From Novosphingobium sp. SG751A (GTDB lineage: Bacteria > Pseudomonadota > Alphaproteobacteria > Sphingomonadales > Sphingomonadaceae), in NCBI RefSeq assembly GCF_013149295.1, contig NZ_JABGCB010000013.1, positions 62,001 through 126,000 of the forward strand: a DNA stretch of 64,000 nucleotides. The letters run 5' to 3'. The position numbers and the translations under genes were made by a program. Below the pieces are notes generated by a model. It saw only the letters and a list, made by a program, of their open reading frames with translations, made no database searches and was not told the DNA's origin. Shown here piece after piece: positions 34,798 to 43,723 of this stretch; positions within the stretch are counted from its first letter, which is position 1; every line of letters starts with the position of its first letter.

Positions 34798-36363
34798 TCA
34801 GTCCACCGCAATCCCTGCGCGCTCAAAAAAGGCGCGCACCGGGGCCAGCGCCTCTTCATGCCGCCGCCAACGCGCCACCGAATCGCGATACATCGGGCGG
34901 CGCACCTGCGCGGCGCTGGGGGTGGAAACCGGGGCGACATTGTCCTGAAACGAGAGGCAGAGCGCATCCCATTCCAGCCCGCAATGAGTCAGCAAGGCGC
35001 GAGTCTGCCCTTCCTGATCACCCACCAGATCCTCATAGGCCAGCTCCATCACGCGCCCCGGCAGCGCCTGACGCCAGAAAGCCATCAGCCGGTCAAAGCC
35101 CGCATAATAGGCGGCAATGTCGAGCAGGTCATAGCTGTAGTCATAATAACGCGAGGAAATAGCGAACAAATTGCGGAAATTTGCCAGCACCGTATCCATC
35201 GGATGCCGCCGCAGACAGACGATGCGTGCATTGGGCAATGCCTGCGCGATCAGGCCCGCATAATGGAAATTGCCGGGGAATTTGTCGATGAAACGCGGCG
35301 CATTCCCGCGCAGATGATGCCCCGCCCGCCGCAGATAATCGCGCCCCAGCGCCGCCATATCGCCCCGCGCCGCCGCCATCGCCGTTGCCGGGTCCAGCAC
35401 ATTGCGCCCGCCCGTCCCCGCCATGGCTTTCACGGCCAGCGGCATAGCCTGCAATTCGCCCGCGCTTTCCAGATCGGGGTGCGAAGAAAGGATACGGTCG
35501 ACCAGAGTCGTACCCGTGCGCGGCATGCCGATGATAAAGACGGGCGCATCCTGCGGCGCGTCCCGAGCCGGTTGAACAGCGCTCCAACCATCCTGCATGG
35601 CCTGAAAATTGGCTGCGTCCTGCGCGGGGTCATAGTCCAGATCGCGCCGATGCCCGGCATTGACCGCGCAAAGCGTGGCAAAACCGCGCGCCTCCTCGCC
35701 GATATCCTCCAATTCCTTGGCCAAAGCATAGCCGGTCAGCAGCCGGTCCCGCCCCGGTTTCGCCGCCGCATAGGCGGTTTCCAGCCGGGGGATATGGTTC
35801 CGCCCGATGCTCTGTTTGCGCAGCGAGGCCAGCAGGTGATGCGCGCGCGCATCATCCGGGGCGAGGGCGAGCAAAGCCTCCAGCGCCGCATCGGCCTCAT
35901 CCACCCGGCCAAGGAAATTGAGCGTCACAGCCTGATTATAGCGATATTCGCGATTGGCAGGCTCACGCGCCACCGCCGCCGCGAAATGGGGCAAGGCGGC
36001 CTCGTGCCGCCCCAGCCGGGCATAGACGCAGCCCAGCGTATCGAGGCTCAGCGCATCCTGCGGCAGGTTCTGTTCGACCTCGTGCAAAACCTGCGCCGCC
36101 TCGCCATCGCGGCGCAGCAGGCTGAGCAATCGGGCCAGTTGGGCGCGATATTCGCCGCCCTGCGATGCTTCAGGCTTGTCCCCCATCACGGCCCGCTGAA
36201 AATGCGCCAATGCCTCGCCCGCCCGCCCCGTCGAGGCCGCCGCCACGCCCAGCACGAACTGCCCCTCGGCGGGCGAATGCGTCATCAACCCTGCGGCCAG
36301 CCTCCGGGCCATCGCCCAGTCGCCCCGCCGCAAAGCCTGTCGCGCCGCCGCGCCCTGATCCAT
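34798..36363 (-). CDS. TPR-repeat sulfotransferase
   Basis: The 521-residue cytosolic protein joins about four N-terminal TPR units (residues about 30-210; for example ALSLDTLGCVYARLGRHEAA) to a sulfotransferase domain. The PAPS 5'-phosphosulfate loop IIGMPRTGTTLVDRI is at 276-290, and RHPMDTVLANFRNLFA is the 3'-phosphate region. Such TPR-sulfotransferases are frequent in sphingomonads; substrates are rarely known. It diverges from sterol desaturase 2, so a lipid or sterol-like acceptor is possible but unproven. Confidence 0.85.
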   Translation of the reverse strand: MDQGAAARQALRRGDWAMARRLAAGLMTHSPAEGQFVLGVAAASTGRAGEALAHFQRAVMGDKPEASQGGEYRAQLARLLSLLRRDGEAAQVLHEVEQNLPQDALSLDTLGCVYARLGRHEAALPHFAAAVAREPANREYRYNQAVTLNFLGRVDEADAALEALLALAPDDARAHHLLASLRKQSIGRNHIPRLETAYAAAKPGRDRLLTGYALAKELEDIGEEARGFATLCAVNAGHRRDLDYDPAQDAANFQAMQDGWSAVQPARDAPQDAPVFIIGMPRTGTTLVDRILSSHPDLESAGELQAMPLAVKAMAGTGGRNVLDPATAMAAARGDMAALGRDYLRRAGHHLRGNAPRFIDKFPGNFHYAGLIAQALPNARIVCLRRHPMDTVLANFRNLFAISSRYYDYSYDLLDIAAYYAGFDRLMAFWRQALPGRVMELAYEDLVGDQEGQTRALLTHCGLEWDALCLSFQDNVAPVSTPSAAQVRRPMYRDSVARWRRHEEALAPVRAFFERAGIAVD

Positions 36364-36537
36364 TCGCCCGTCCTTTGCCGCGATCCGTGTGATGGCAAGC
36401 CTAGGCCCGGCTCGCCAAAAACTCTAGCGCGCGCGTGCGCGATTCTTTTGAACGCTTATACGCCCGATGACGTATGACGCGCGTCCAGAATTTGGGGCAT
36501 CTTACACTCCTACAAGCTGGACTCAGGTAGAGATAAG

Positions 36538-37530
36538 ATGGACGGCGTTCGCGTAGGCAAGAGGATCATCGGCGCAGAAGCGCCCGTCACCATCGGCTGG
36601 GAAAACATTCCCCGCGTCGAGGGCGGCGCGGTCAGACAGTTCATCTTCACCTGGTTTCAGCCGACCATGCTCTTTGCGATGCTGGCCTTCTGGTACTATG
36701 CGCCCAATTCCATCGCCAAGGCCTCGACAGCGATCGGCATCGGCATTGGTTTCAAGGTGTTGCTTCTGGCGCTCGAATGGGTGAACCCGCGCTTTGCCAG
36801 TTGGCGCCTGACATGGAAGGAGCTGGCCACCGACCTGTTCTATGTCGGGCTGGGCTATACGCTGATCCGCATGATGGGCAGCTTTGCCGGCAGCGGGGTG
36901 ATGGTCAAAGCGGTGCAGGATCTGATGCATTGGGACAAAGCCACGTGGTTCATCGGCCTGCCCCTGCTGGTTCAGGCTTTCCTGATCTCTTTCATCTTCG
37001 ATTTCGGACAATATTGGATGCACCGGGGGATGCACAATTGGTATCCGCTCTGGCTGCCCCATTCGGTGCATCATTACATTACCCAGCTCAACATCAATAA
37101 GGGCGCGGTCGGCAATCCGGTCGAGCTGTTCCTGATCGGGCTGGGCGTGGGCGGATTTTTCGATTTCCTGCCGCGCGCGGCGCTGATGGCGGGGGCTTTC
37201 GGTCTGGCCATCGGCACGTATCAGCATATCAATGTGCGCTTCAATTCGCCGCGGTGGTGGCGCTTTCTGTTCAACACGACCGAGCATCACAGCCTGCACC
37301 ATTCGCAGGATTTCGAGGCCACGCGCAGCAATTACGCCGGTTCCTATATTTTCATCGACCGCATGTTCGGCACCTGCGTCGATGGCGAGGCCGAATTGCT
37401 GGGGCTGGAAGGCGGGCGCCGCATGTCGATCCGCGAACAGATGACCTATCCTTTCACCGAGGGGTGGAAGACGATGAAGGAAAAATATGGCCGCAGCGCG
37501 CCTGCGGCCCTGACGGAGCCTGCCGAATGA
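36538..37530 (+). CDS. Sterol desaturase/fatty acid hydroxylase family membrane protein 2
   Basis: The 330-residue membrane protein has di-iron histidine motifs HRGMHN, HSVHHY and HHSLHHS. It is longer at the N-terminus than its paralogue at 19086 (MDGVRVGKRIIGAEAPVTIG and onward). ITQLNINKGAVGNPVELFLIG and NYAGSYIFIDRMFGT are shared with that paralogue. GGTAGAGATAAG precedes the ATG. The next gene overlaps its stop by 4 bases, pointing to a two-gene unit with a small membrane partner. Confidence 0.87.
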   Translation: MDGVRVGKRIIGAEAPVTIGWENIPRVEGGAVRQFIFTWFQPTMLFAMLAFWYYAPNSIAKASTAIGIGIGFKVLLLALEWVNPRFASWRLTWKELATDLFYVGLGYTLIRMMGSFAGSGVMVKAVQDLMHWDKATWFIGLPLLVQAFLISFIFDFGQYWMHRGMHNWYPLWLPHSVHHYITQLNINKGAVGNPVELFLIGLGVGGFFDFLPRAALMAGAFGLAIGTYQHINVRFNSPRWWRFLFNTTEHHSLHHSQDFEATRSNYAGSYIFIDRMFGTCVDGEAELLGLEGGRRMSIREQMTYPFTEGWKTMKEKYGRSAPAALTEPAE

Positions 37531-38201
37531 GTGGAACTGCCGTGGCCCCGCATGACGATTACGCCGGATCAGTACAGGAAAAGCCTTTCGCTTTGCGCTA
37601 CATCGACTGGATCTGGCACGTGCGCGGCGAAGTGGCCCTGCCCCCGCAGCAATCGGGTGAGGAAACCTTTGATCGCCTCGCCCCGCTGTTTCGCCAGACC
37701 GGCACCAGCTATAACCGCTATCAGAACACGCTGACCTTCCGCAAAAAGGACGCGGCGGCGCAGGACAAAATGTCGGTGTTCGACAGCGGCGTATTGCAGG
37801 TGGAAAATTCCGTCCTGCGCTATGACCTGATCAGCAAGGCCCTGCTCTATTGCTTCCTCGCGCCGCTGCTGTTTCTCGCCTTTGCGCAGGCGACCATCGC
37901 GATCAACAACTGGAAAAAGCCGGCAGCCCATGCCACCGGCACGGCGGCCAAGGCCAAACACAAACCCGCCGAAAAACAGGTGGTTCCGCCGATGAACCCC
38001 ATCGACAAGGCGCTGGGCGCTCCTGCCCCGGACAAGTCGGACGGCGAGGATGGCGACGAGGACGGCCCCAAAAGCAAAAAGCCCACGCCCACACCGGCCT
38101 ATGTCTTTGCCGGGATCTTCGCGGCGCTCTATCTGATCGGGCGGGTACTGGAGGACCGGCTTATTAAATCCTTGTTTTGCAAAAGCATAGCAGGCACCTG
38201 A
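37527..38201 (+). CDS. Bitopic/tritopic membrane protein of unknown function
   Basis: The 224-residue protein starts with a soluble domain (FALRYIDWIWHVRGEVALPP, QTGTSYNRYQNTLTFRKKD) and then has two hydrophobic segments (about residues 110-130 and 187-207). They are separated by a charged linker rich in Lys, Asp, Glu and Pro. I do not recognise a family. ATG 37527 overlaps the desaturase stop by 4 bases, so it is probably an accessory protein of that enzyme, for example for electron delivery or assembly. It ends only 3 bases before a convergent gene. Confidence 0.7.
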   Translation: MSGTAVAPHDDYAGSVQEKPFALRYIDWIWHVRGEVALPPQQSGEETFDRLAPLFRQTGTSYNRYQNTLTFRKKDAAAQDKMSVFDSGVLQVENSVLRYDLISKALLYCFLAPLLFLAFAQATIAINNWKKPAAHATGTAAKAKHKPAEKQVVPPMNPIDKALGAPAPDKSDGEDGDEDGPKSKKPTPTPAYVFAGIFAALYLIGRVLEDRLIKSLFCKSIAGT

Positions 38202-38204
38202 AGC

Positions 38205-38669
38205 TCACAGCAGGCCAATCGCCCGCCCGGCCAACCCGACCGCCAGAAACAAACCCGACAGCGCCAGCCCCGCCCCGCGCCAGACGATGGGCGGAACATT
38301 CTCGCGCCTTACCAGTCGGTCCACCGCAAGCCCAAGAGCAACCCCCGCCAGCAGCAGCCAGAGCTTCACATTGAACGAGGGGTTAAAATAATATTTGAGC
38401 GGATTGACCCCGACCATCACCACGCCGGACCCGATCACCGCCAGCAATCCGCCCAGCGCCACCCAGCGCAGCCCCCTCCACACCGCGCCGCGATCCAGCC
38501 CGCCCAGCGGCCATCCTGCCAGCCGCGCCGAAGCGATCAGCACCGCCCCGCCCAGCACCGCAAGGCCGGTCAGATGCACCATTTCAAACACCGCAAAGAT
38601 CCAGCGCGACACGCGCACCGCCTCACTCAGCGATGTGGCCGCATAGGCGGCATATAATCCATGAAACAT
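38205..38669 (-). CDS. DUF6644-like membrane protein B
   Basis: The 154-residue protein has four predicted transmembrane segments and the pattern RVSRWIFAVFEMVHLTGLAVLGGAVL, which echoes the AIRESEVVFPAIETVHVLALALMVG of its upstream neighbour. The two look like diverged copies of one family (DUF6644, a tentative name). Start 38669 gives MFHGLYAAYAATSLSEAV and lies 10 bases after the neighbour's stop. Function unknown; conserved Glu/His in the first helix may hold a cofactor. Confidence 0.72.
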   Translation of the reverse strand: MFHGLYAAYAATSLSEAVRVSRWIFAVFEMVHLTGLAVLGGAVLIASARLAGWPLGGLDRGAVWRGLRWVALGGLLAVIGSGVVMVGVNPLKYYFNPSFNVKLWLLLAGVALGLAVDRLVRRENVPPIVWRGAGLALSGLFLAVGLAGRAIGLL

Positions 38670-38679
38670 CGCGCCTCTT

Positions 38680-39171
38680 TCAGAAATAGGCGACGGCGCG
38701 ACCGGCGGCGATGACCACCAGCCACAAGCCCAACGACACCGCCGCCGCAACCTGTGCGGGAACGGGCACCGGCCCACCCACAGGAACGGCCAACAGCAAG
38801 GGCTTGGCCCGCCAGTGGAACAAAGCCACATTGAGCCCGGCCAGAACCATCGCCGCGAATTTGATGATGAAGGCCGGGTTGTGAATGATCTTGGCCGCCT
38901 CGGAGGCGAAGAGCAGAAAGCCCGAGACCGCCATGACGGCAAAGCCCGCCCATGTCACCGGCACGATCCGCCGCTCGACCTCGGCGGCCGGAGCCTCGCG
39001 CAAAGCCGCCCCCAACAGCCGCAGATCAACCAGCGCAATCGTGCCCACCATCAAGGCCAGCGCCAGCACATGCACCGTCTCGATGGCGGGAAACACCACC
39101 TCGGATTCGCGGATCGCGGTGGCCCAGTCAGTGTCATAGAGCCACTGGGCCAAAACTTCGATCAGACCCAT
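38680..39171 (-). CDS. DUF6644-like membrane protein A
   Basis: The 163-residue protein has four transmembrane segments with the Glu/His-bearing first helix ESEVVFPAIETVHVLAL. ATG 39171 is 4 bases after the DUF6152 stop; the in-frame upstream sequence overlaps that gene and was not used. It pairs with the similar protein encoded immediately downstream. Confidence 0.72.
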   Translation of the reverse strand: MGLIEVLAQWLYDTDWATAIRESEVVFPAIETVHVLALALMVGTIALVDLRLLGAALREAPAAEVERRIVPVTWAGFAVMAVSGFLLFASEAAKIIHNPAFIIKFAAMVLAGLNVALFHWRAKPLLLAVPVGGPVPVPAQVAAAVSLGLWLVVIAAGRAVAYF

Positions 39172-39175
39172 AGGT

Positions 39176-39589
39176 TCAGCCGTTCTGGGCCTGACCGTCG
39201 CCGGGGCCGCCATCGCCGGGCGTGCCGCCATAGATGAAGCGACCGTCAGGCAGCTTGATCCGCCGCGCGTCGATCAGGCGCGTGCCATCCTTGGACAGAT
39301 AGCCATCGACCACCAGCGTATCGCCGATCTTCACATCGCCCTTTTTCCAGCCCCGACGCGACAAAGCCCCCGGCCCGCCGCCCTCGCAGGCCCAGCTTGC
39401 CACCTTGCCGCTCTTGTCGGCTACATCGAGGTAGAAATAGGAGTGCGGATTGGTCCATTCCAGCTTGGTGATCTTGCCTACCAGCCGGATCGGCTTGGCC
39501 CCGTCAAATTCGGCGGCGAAGGAATGGTGGGCTTCGGCGGGCGCGGCAAGCAGGAGCAGAGGCAGGGCCGCAAAGAGGGCTTTCTTCAT
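39176..39589 (-). CDS. DUF6152 family secreted protein
   Basis: The 137-residue product has a signal peptide (MKKALFAALPLLLLAAPAEA) followed by HHSFAAEFD, RLVGKITKLEWTNPHSYFYLDV and GDTLVVDGYLSKDGTRLIDA. These are the DUF6152 pattern, an OB-like secreted domain often found beside TBDRs and DUF6644 proteins in sphingomonads. The His-His start of the mature chain could bind a metal. ATG 39589 opens the signal peptide. It diverges from the gene at 39783. Confidence 0.78.
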   Translation of the reverse strand: MKKALFAALPLLLLAAPAEAHHSFAAEFDGAKPIRLVGKITKLEWTNPHSYFYLDVADKSGKVASWACEGGGPGALSRRGWKKGDVKIGDTLVVDGYLSKDGTRLIDARRIKLPDGRFIYGGTPGDGGPGDGQAQNG

Positions 39590-39782
39590 GAAACGGGCTT
39601 TCGAGTAAGACGGGAAACGGTCTGGCGCCCCTGCTATCAGCCCGGCCCGGCCAAGGATCATGCGTATTTCTCAAGTCCAGTTGAGACCTGCCAACGTGAC
39701 GCTGGCGCTCCATCCTGCCTATCCACGCAGGCCTATCCTCTGGCCGCGAGACCGGCCATCTGCATCGGAGCCTTGCCCTGAC

Positions 39783-40709
39783 ATGAGTGTTATTCGATCC
39801 TCCCGCCTTGGCGCCTCGCTGGCGCTGGCCGCCTTGCTGTGCAGCAGCGCGCAGAGCCAGATCCGCGCCGCGCCCGGCGGCCCCGCCACGCCCGATGCCG
39901 GCGCGCTGTTCGCCAAGGATGTGCCACCCGGCGGTCCTGCTCCGCGCGGGGCCGATGGCCATCCCGATTTCACCGGCTTTTGGAAAGGCATCAAAGAGGC
40001 CAATAAGCCGGTGGGCAATCTGGGGCGCGAGGAGCCGGGCTTCCTGCTGCCGCTGACGCCTGCCGGGCGCGAGGCCCAGACTTTCCTGCGCACCAAGACG
40101 ATCGACCCGGAGGCCCTGTGCATTCTGGGCGGCATTCCGCGCCACAATGCCTCGGCCCTGCCCTTCGAAATCCTGCATACGCCCAAGCGGCTGGCGTTCC
40201 ATTACCTGTACAACACCCATCGCGTGATCCCCATCGACGGACGAGCGCATGAGGCCGATCCGGAACCGGCCTATTTCGGCAATCCAGTCGGATCGTGGGA
40301 TGGCGACACTTTCGTTATCGACTCCATCGGCTTCAAGGACAGCAAGGACGGCAAGGTCTGGGGCGATGAAAACGCCGATCCGGTCAGCGATCAGATCCAT
40401 GTTGTCGAGCGCTGGACCCGGCCCGATGCCGATCACATCCATCTGGAAATGGTGGTCGAGGACCCGAAATATTACACCCACCCGTTGAAATACAGCCGCA
40501 CATGGGTTCATGCCCGCGACCGCAGCGAGGGGCTGGCCGAATATGCCTGCAACGAGAACAATATCGATGCCGCGCATCTGGGGCCGGGGCCGGGCGCGAT
40601 CAACCCGGACGGCACGCGCGGCTATGCCCAGCCCGTGCTGCCCAAGGATCCGCCGGGGCCGGAGGCCTATGCCATTGACCCGCGCCCGGTGGGTACGCGC
40701 AAGCCGTAA
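39783..40709 (+). CDS. Secreted protein of unknown function (GDT-VID motif family)
   Basis: The 308-residue protein has a signal peptide (MSVIRSSRLGASLALAALLC) and the repeated sphingomonad/acidobacterial pattern HPDFTGFWKG near residue 65 and GSWDGDTFVIDSIGFKD near 180, then EMVVEDPKYYTHPLKYSRTW. I know this sequence type as a conserved secreted protein often linked to DUF6152 but have no function for it. ATG 39783 opens the signal; the longer in-frame upstream stretch is not signal-like. A strong terminator follows at 40715-40745. Confidence 0.72.
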   Translation: MSVIRSSRLGASLALAALLCSSAQSQIRAAPGGPATPDAGALFAKDVPPGGPAPRGADGHPDFTGFWKGIKEANKPVGNLGREEPGFLLPLTPAGREAQTFLRTKTIDPEALCILGGIPRHNASALPFEILHTPKRLAFHYLYNTHRVIPIDGRAHEADPEPAYFGNPVGSWDGDTFVIDSIGFKDSKDGKVWGDENADPVSDQIHVVERWTRPDADHIHLEMVVEDPKYYTHPLKYSRTWVHARDRSEGLAEYACNENNIDAAHLGPGPGAINPDGTRGYAQPVLPKDPPGPEAYAIDPRPVGTRKP

Positions 40710-40714
40710 AAGAC

Positions 40715-40745
40715 AAGCCCCCCTGTCGCGATGACAGGGGGGCTT
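40715..40745 (+). terminator. Rho-independent terminator
   Basis: AAGCCCCCCTGTC (40715-40727), loop GCGAT, GACAGGGGGGCTT (40733-40745), then TTAT: a 13-bp perfect stem followed by a short T run. It lies between the convergent stops of the 39783 gene and TBDR 2 and may serve both. Confidence 0.85.
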
Positions 40746-40748
40746 TTA

Positions 40749-43103
40749 TCAGAACTCGCCCGAGAGCGTGAACTGGAAGGTGCGCGGCGAGAGCGGGCGG
40801 AACGAACCGTCCCCTGTGGTCGCCACCGAGACGAAGCCCAGCGTATTGCGATCAAAGATATTGTCGATGTTGAAGCGCGCCTTGATCGCCTTCAACGGCC
40901 CCGCGTGCCAGCCATCGCCAATGTCCACATAGGCCGAATAGACCGTATAGGCGGGCACCTGCGACCCTGCGCTGTTGTCCAGCGTGGACCAGCGGCTGGA
41001 GGTGTATTTGCCGCTGAAATTGGCCACGAGCCAGCTTGCCGGTTCGACCGTGACGCCGCCGTTGACCACCCATTCGGCGCTGTCGGGCAAGGCCTTGCCG
41101 GCGGTCAGATAGGTGGTGGGAGCGGTGACGACATTGTCGCGCAGGCGCGCATGGTTCCAGGTCGCGTTCAGATTGGCATAGGCCAGCCCTTTGAGGAAAC
41201 CGGGCTTATACGATCCGGCAAATTCAAGGCCGTAAGCCTTCACCCGCCCGACGTTGGTGTAATAGGTTTCGGTCGCCCCCGACGATCCGGCAAGGAAGGT
41301 GGTGATCGACTGAATCCGGTTGGCATATTGCGTGTAATAGCCCGCCAGCGAGGCGTAGAATTCGCGCTGGCGGGTGCGGATACCGATTTCGGCGTTTTGC
41401 GATTTTTCCGCCTGCGGTTGGGGCACCACGCCATTGCTGCTGGCAAGGCTCACGGCATAGATATCGTCCAACCCTTTGGGCAGCGCCAGATTTTCGGCAT
41501 AGGAGGCAAAGATCTGGCTGCGCGGCGAAAGCTTATACAGCGCGCCCGCCAGCGGCAGGAACAGATCCTGATAATGCGCCCGGTTGCTCGACGGCCCCCA
41601 GCCCGCCACGCCGACCCCGCCCACCACGCGGTAATAATCGTTATAATCGCGATAGCCGTTGACCGCATAATCGAGCGACAGGCCCTTGAAGCCGGCGTTC
41701 AGTTCAAAGGCATCGCTCAGCTTGAGCGTGTCTTTGAGGAAAATTTGCGTCGTGTTGCGGCGCGAGTTGTAATCGCGGCGCAGGAACACCGGGGCGCTGA
41801 AATCGGGCGCGCTGGCGGGTGAGCCATCGGTGGTGTTATAGCGTGCCTGCGTGCGGTGATATTTGTCCAGCTCGGCCCAAACGCCTGCCTCGAACGTGTT
41901 GGCGCCCAATTGCCAGTGCAGTTTCGAGACGATACCATAGCGATTGCCGCCCACGCCCGAGCGGCCATATTGCGTGCCCTTGGGCGCCGCCACGCCCAGC
42001 CCGGCCTGCGCCTCGCGCGTGTAGATCGACAGACTGTTGGCATAGGAATCGGGCGAGACGCCGTAACCGGCCTTGTCCTCCCAATAGAGGCTGTTTTCCA
42101 GCCAGACATCTTTGGCAATGCCCAGATGCGTGGTCAGCGCATAGAGCCGGTCGCGGCGGATATTGATCGCCAGCGGGGCGGTATAGGTGTAATTGGTGTT
42201 CGAATAGGCCACACCCGCCACGCTGGGCGCGAAACCGGCGGTGGTGTTGGGCACAACGTCAATATAGCCGCGCCAGCGCCCGGTCTGGCCGCCCGCATCG
42301 GGGGTGGCGGAATAATATTGCGCGCGCGTCAGGGTCGGCGAGTCATTGTCGTGGAAATCGTTCGAGACGAATTTGAACCGCGCCCAGCTGTCGCCGCCAA
42401 GGTCGGCCTTCACCTGCGCCTCCCAATGGGTGCGATGCACGCCGCCCGCCCCGCGCCACAGATTGCTGTCCAGCTTCGTCCGGCTGACATAGGCGGTGAA
42501 GCGGCCGATCCGGCCGGTGGAGAGGCGCAGGAAATTGCGCCGCAGGTTAAAGTCACCAAGGCTGCCCGAAGCGAAGAGGCCGAATTTCTCCTGCGGGGCA
42601 ATGGACTTATACTCCACCACCGGGCCCAGCGAGGAATAGGAAGGCTGCGCCACATCGCCCGCGCCAACGCTGGCCACCACCGAGCCGAGGTTTTCATTGT
42701 CAACATAACGGAACACCGGGCTGCCGCCGAAAGCATCGCTGCGCCCGGTGGGGATGCCATCGACGACAAAGCCGATCTGATCGAGATTATAGGCGCGGCT
42801 CTGCACGCTGTTGCCGAATTCATAGAGGCCCAGCGCGCCATCGGTCTGGACATTGAAACCGGGCAATTGCTCCAGCATCTTCAGCCCCGAGATGCCCGCA
42901 GGCGCCGAGAGCAGCGCCTTGCGCGTGACGGCCACGGTGTTGGTCACCTGATCCTGCCCGATGGACTGGGCCGCATCGGACAGGCGGCGGCCCGACACCA
43001 CGATATCGTCGGCGGGCTTTTCATCGGCCAGCGCAGGCAGCGCGGCCAAGGCGCCCGACAGGGCCAGCAGACTGCTGGCAAGATGATTCCGGTTGTGTCT
43101 CAT
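40749..43103 (-). CDS. TonB-dependent receptor 2
   Basis: The 784-residue receptor has a signal peptide (MRHNRNHLASSLLALSGALAALPALA), a TonB-box-like DDIVVSGRR, a plug (VAVTRKALLSAPAGISGLKML, GIPTGRSDAFGG) and a barrel ending PRTFQFTLSGEF. ATG 43103 follows AGGGGACGATA; in-frame codons upstream are not signal-like. It lies 199 bases downstream of the cytochrome c gene on the same strand. It may belong to the redox module at 43303-46933 or have its own promoter. Substrate unknown. Confidence 0.9.
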   Translation of the reverse strand: MRHNRNHLASSLLALSGALAALPALADEKPADDIVVSGRRLSDAAQSIGQDQVTNTVAVTRKALLSAPAGISGLKMLEQLPGFNVQTDGALGLYEFGNSVQSRAYNLDQIGFVVDGIPTGRSDAFGGSPVFRYVDNENLGSVVASVGAGDVAQPSYSSLGPVVEYKSIAPQEKFGLFASGSLGDFNLRRNFLRLSTGRIGRFTAYVSRTKLDSNLWRGAGGVHRTHWEAQVKADLGGDSWARFKFVSNDFHDNDSPTLTRAQYYSATPDAGGQTGRWRGYIDVVPNTTAGFAPSVAGVAYSNTNYTYTAPLAINIRRDRLYALTTHLGIAKDVWLENSLYWEDKAGYGVSPDSYANSLSIYTREAQAGLGVAAPKGTQYGRSGVGGNRYGIVSKLHWQLGANTFEAGVWAELDKYHRTQARYNTTDGSPASAPDFSAPVFLRRDYNSRRNTTQIFLKDTLKLSDAFELNAGFKGLSLDYAVNGYRDYNDYYRVVGGVGVAGWGPSSNRAHYQDLFLPLAGALYKLSPRSQIFASYAENLALPKGLDDIYAVSLASSNGVVPQPQAEKSQNAEIGIRTRQREFYASLAGYYTQYANRIQSITTFLAGSSGATETYYTNVGRVKAYGLEFAGSYKPGFLKGLAYANLNATWNHARLRDNVVTAPTTYLTAGKALPDSAEWVVNGGVTVEPASWLVANFSGKYTSSRWSTLDNSAGSQVPAYTVYSAYVDIGDGWHAGPLKAIKARFNIDNIFDRNTLGFVSVATTGDGSFRPLSPRTFQFTLSGEF

Positions 43104-43302
43104 TATCGTCCCCTGTTGATGACTGCCGCGCGAAAAGAGGCGGCCATGCCCCAACCGCCCCGCCATGAGGCGGGACAGGAAAGGCCGCAATCGAGCGGGA
43201 AATCGGCGATAGCGGCGATATAAATGCTTGTTTAACGCGCATTACGAATATTGATGGACGAAATCCTCGATTGGAAAATCATCATCAGCTTATGAACGGA
43301 TA

Positions 43303-43689
43303 TTATCGCAGCTCGCTCAAATAGGCGATGATCGCCTCCCGCTCGGCCGGATCGGGTGCGCTGGCCTCCATGTCCGACCCTTGCGCAAAGGCCTGCGGGT
43401 CGATCAGATAACGGTTGATCGCCTCGGGCGACCACACGCCGCCCTTGGAACGCAGCGCATCGGAATATACATAATCGGACCGCCCCGCGACCGGGCGGCC
43501 AACCACCCCGATCAGCGCCGGGGCCAGACCATCGCTGCCATCGCCGCCAAGACCGTGGCAGCGCGCGCAGCGGTTTTCAAACAGGACTTCGCCGCGCGGC
43601 GCGGGGCTCTGCCCTTGCGCCACGGCGGCGGCCAACAGGGCCATCAGGCCAGCATAAGCGGCGCGCAACTTCGGCTCCTTTGATATCAT
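43303..43689 (-). CDS. Periplasmic cytochrome c (mono-heme)
   Basis: The 128-residue protein has a signal-like N-terminus (AAYAGLMALLAAAVAQG), heme motif CARCH at 41-45 and a distal Met at 107 (GSDMEAS). AINRYLIDPQAFAQGSDM is the class I cytochrome c pattern. ATG 43689 is 34 bases after the TlpA-like stop; longer starts overlap that gene. It probably carries electrons for the module's redox reaction. Confidence 0.85.
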   Translation of the reverse strand: MISKEPKLRAAYAGLMALLAAAVAQGQSPAPRGEVLFENRCARCHGLGGDGSDGLAPALIGVVGRPVAGRSDYVYSDALRSKGGVWSPEAINRYLIDPQAFAQGSDMEASAPDPAEREAIIAYLSELR

Positions 43690-43723
43690 GGCGGGGCGGG
43701 CATCACCCACCCCGCCATCCTCA

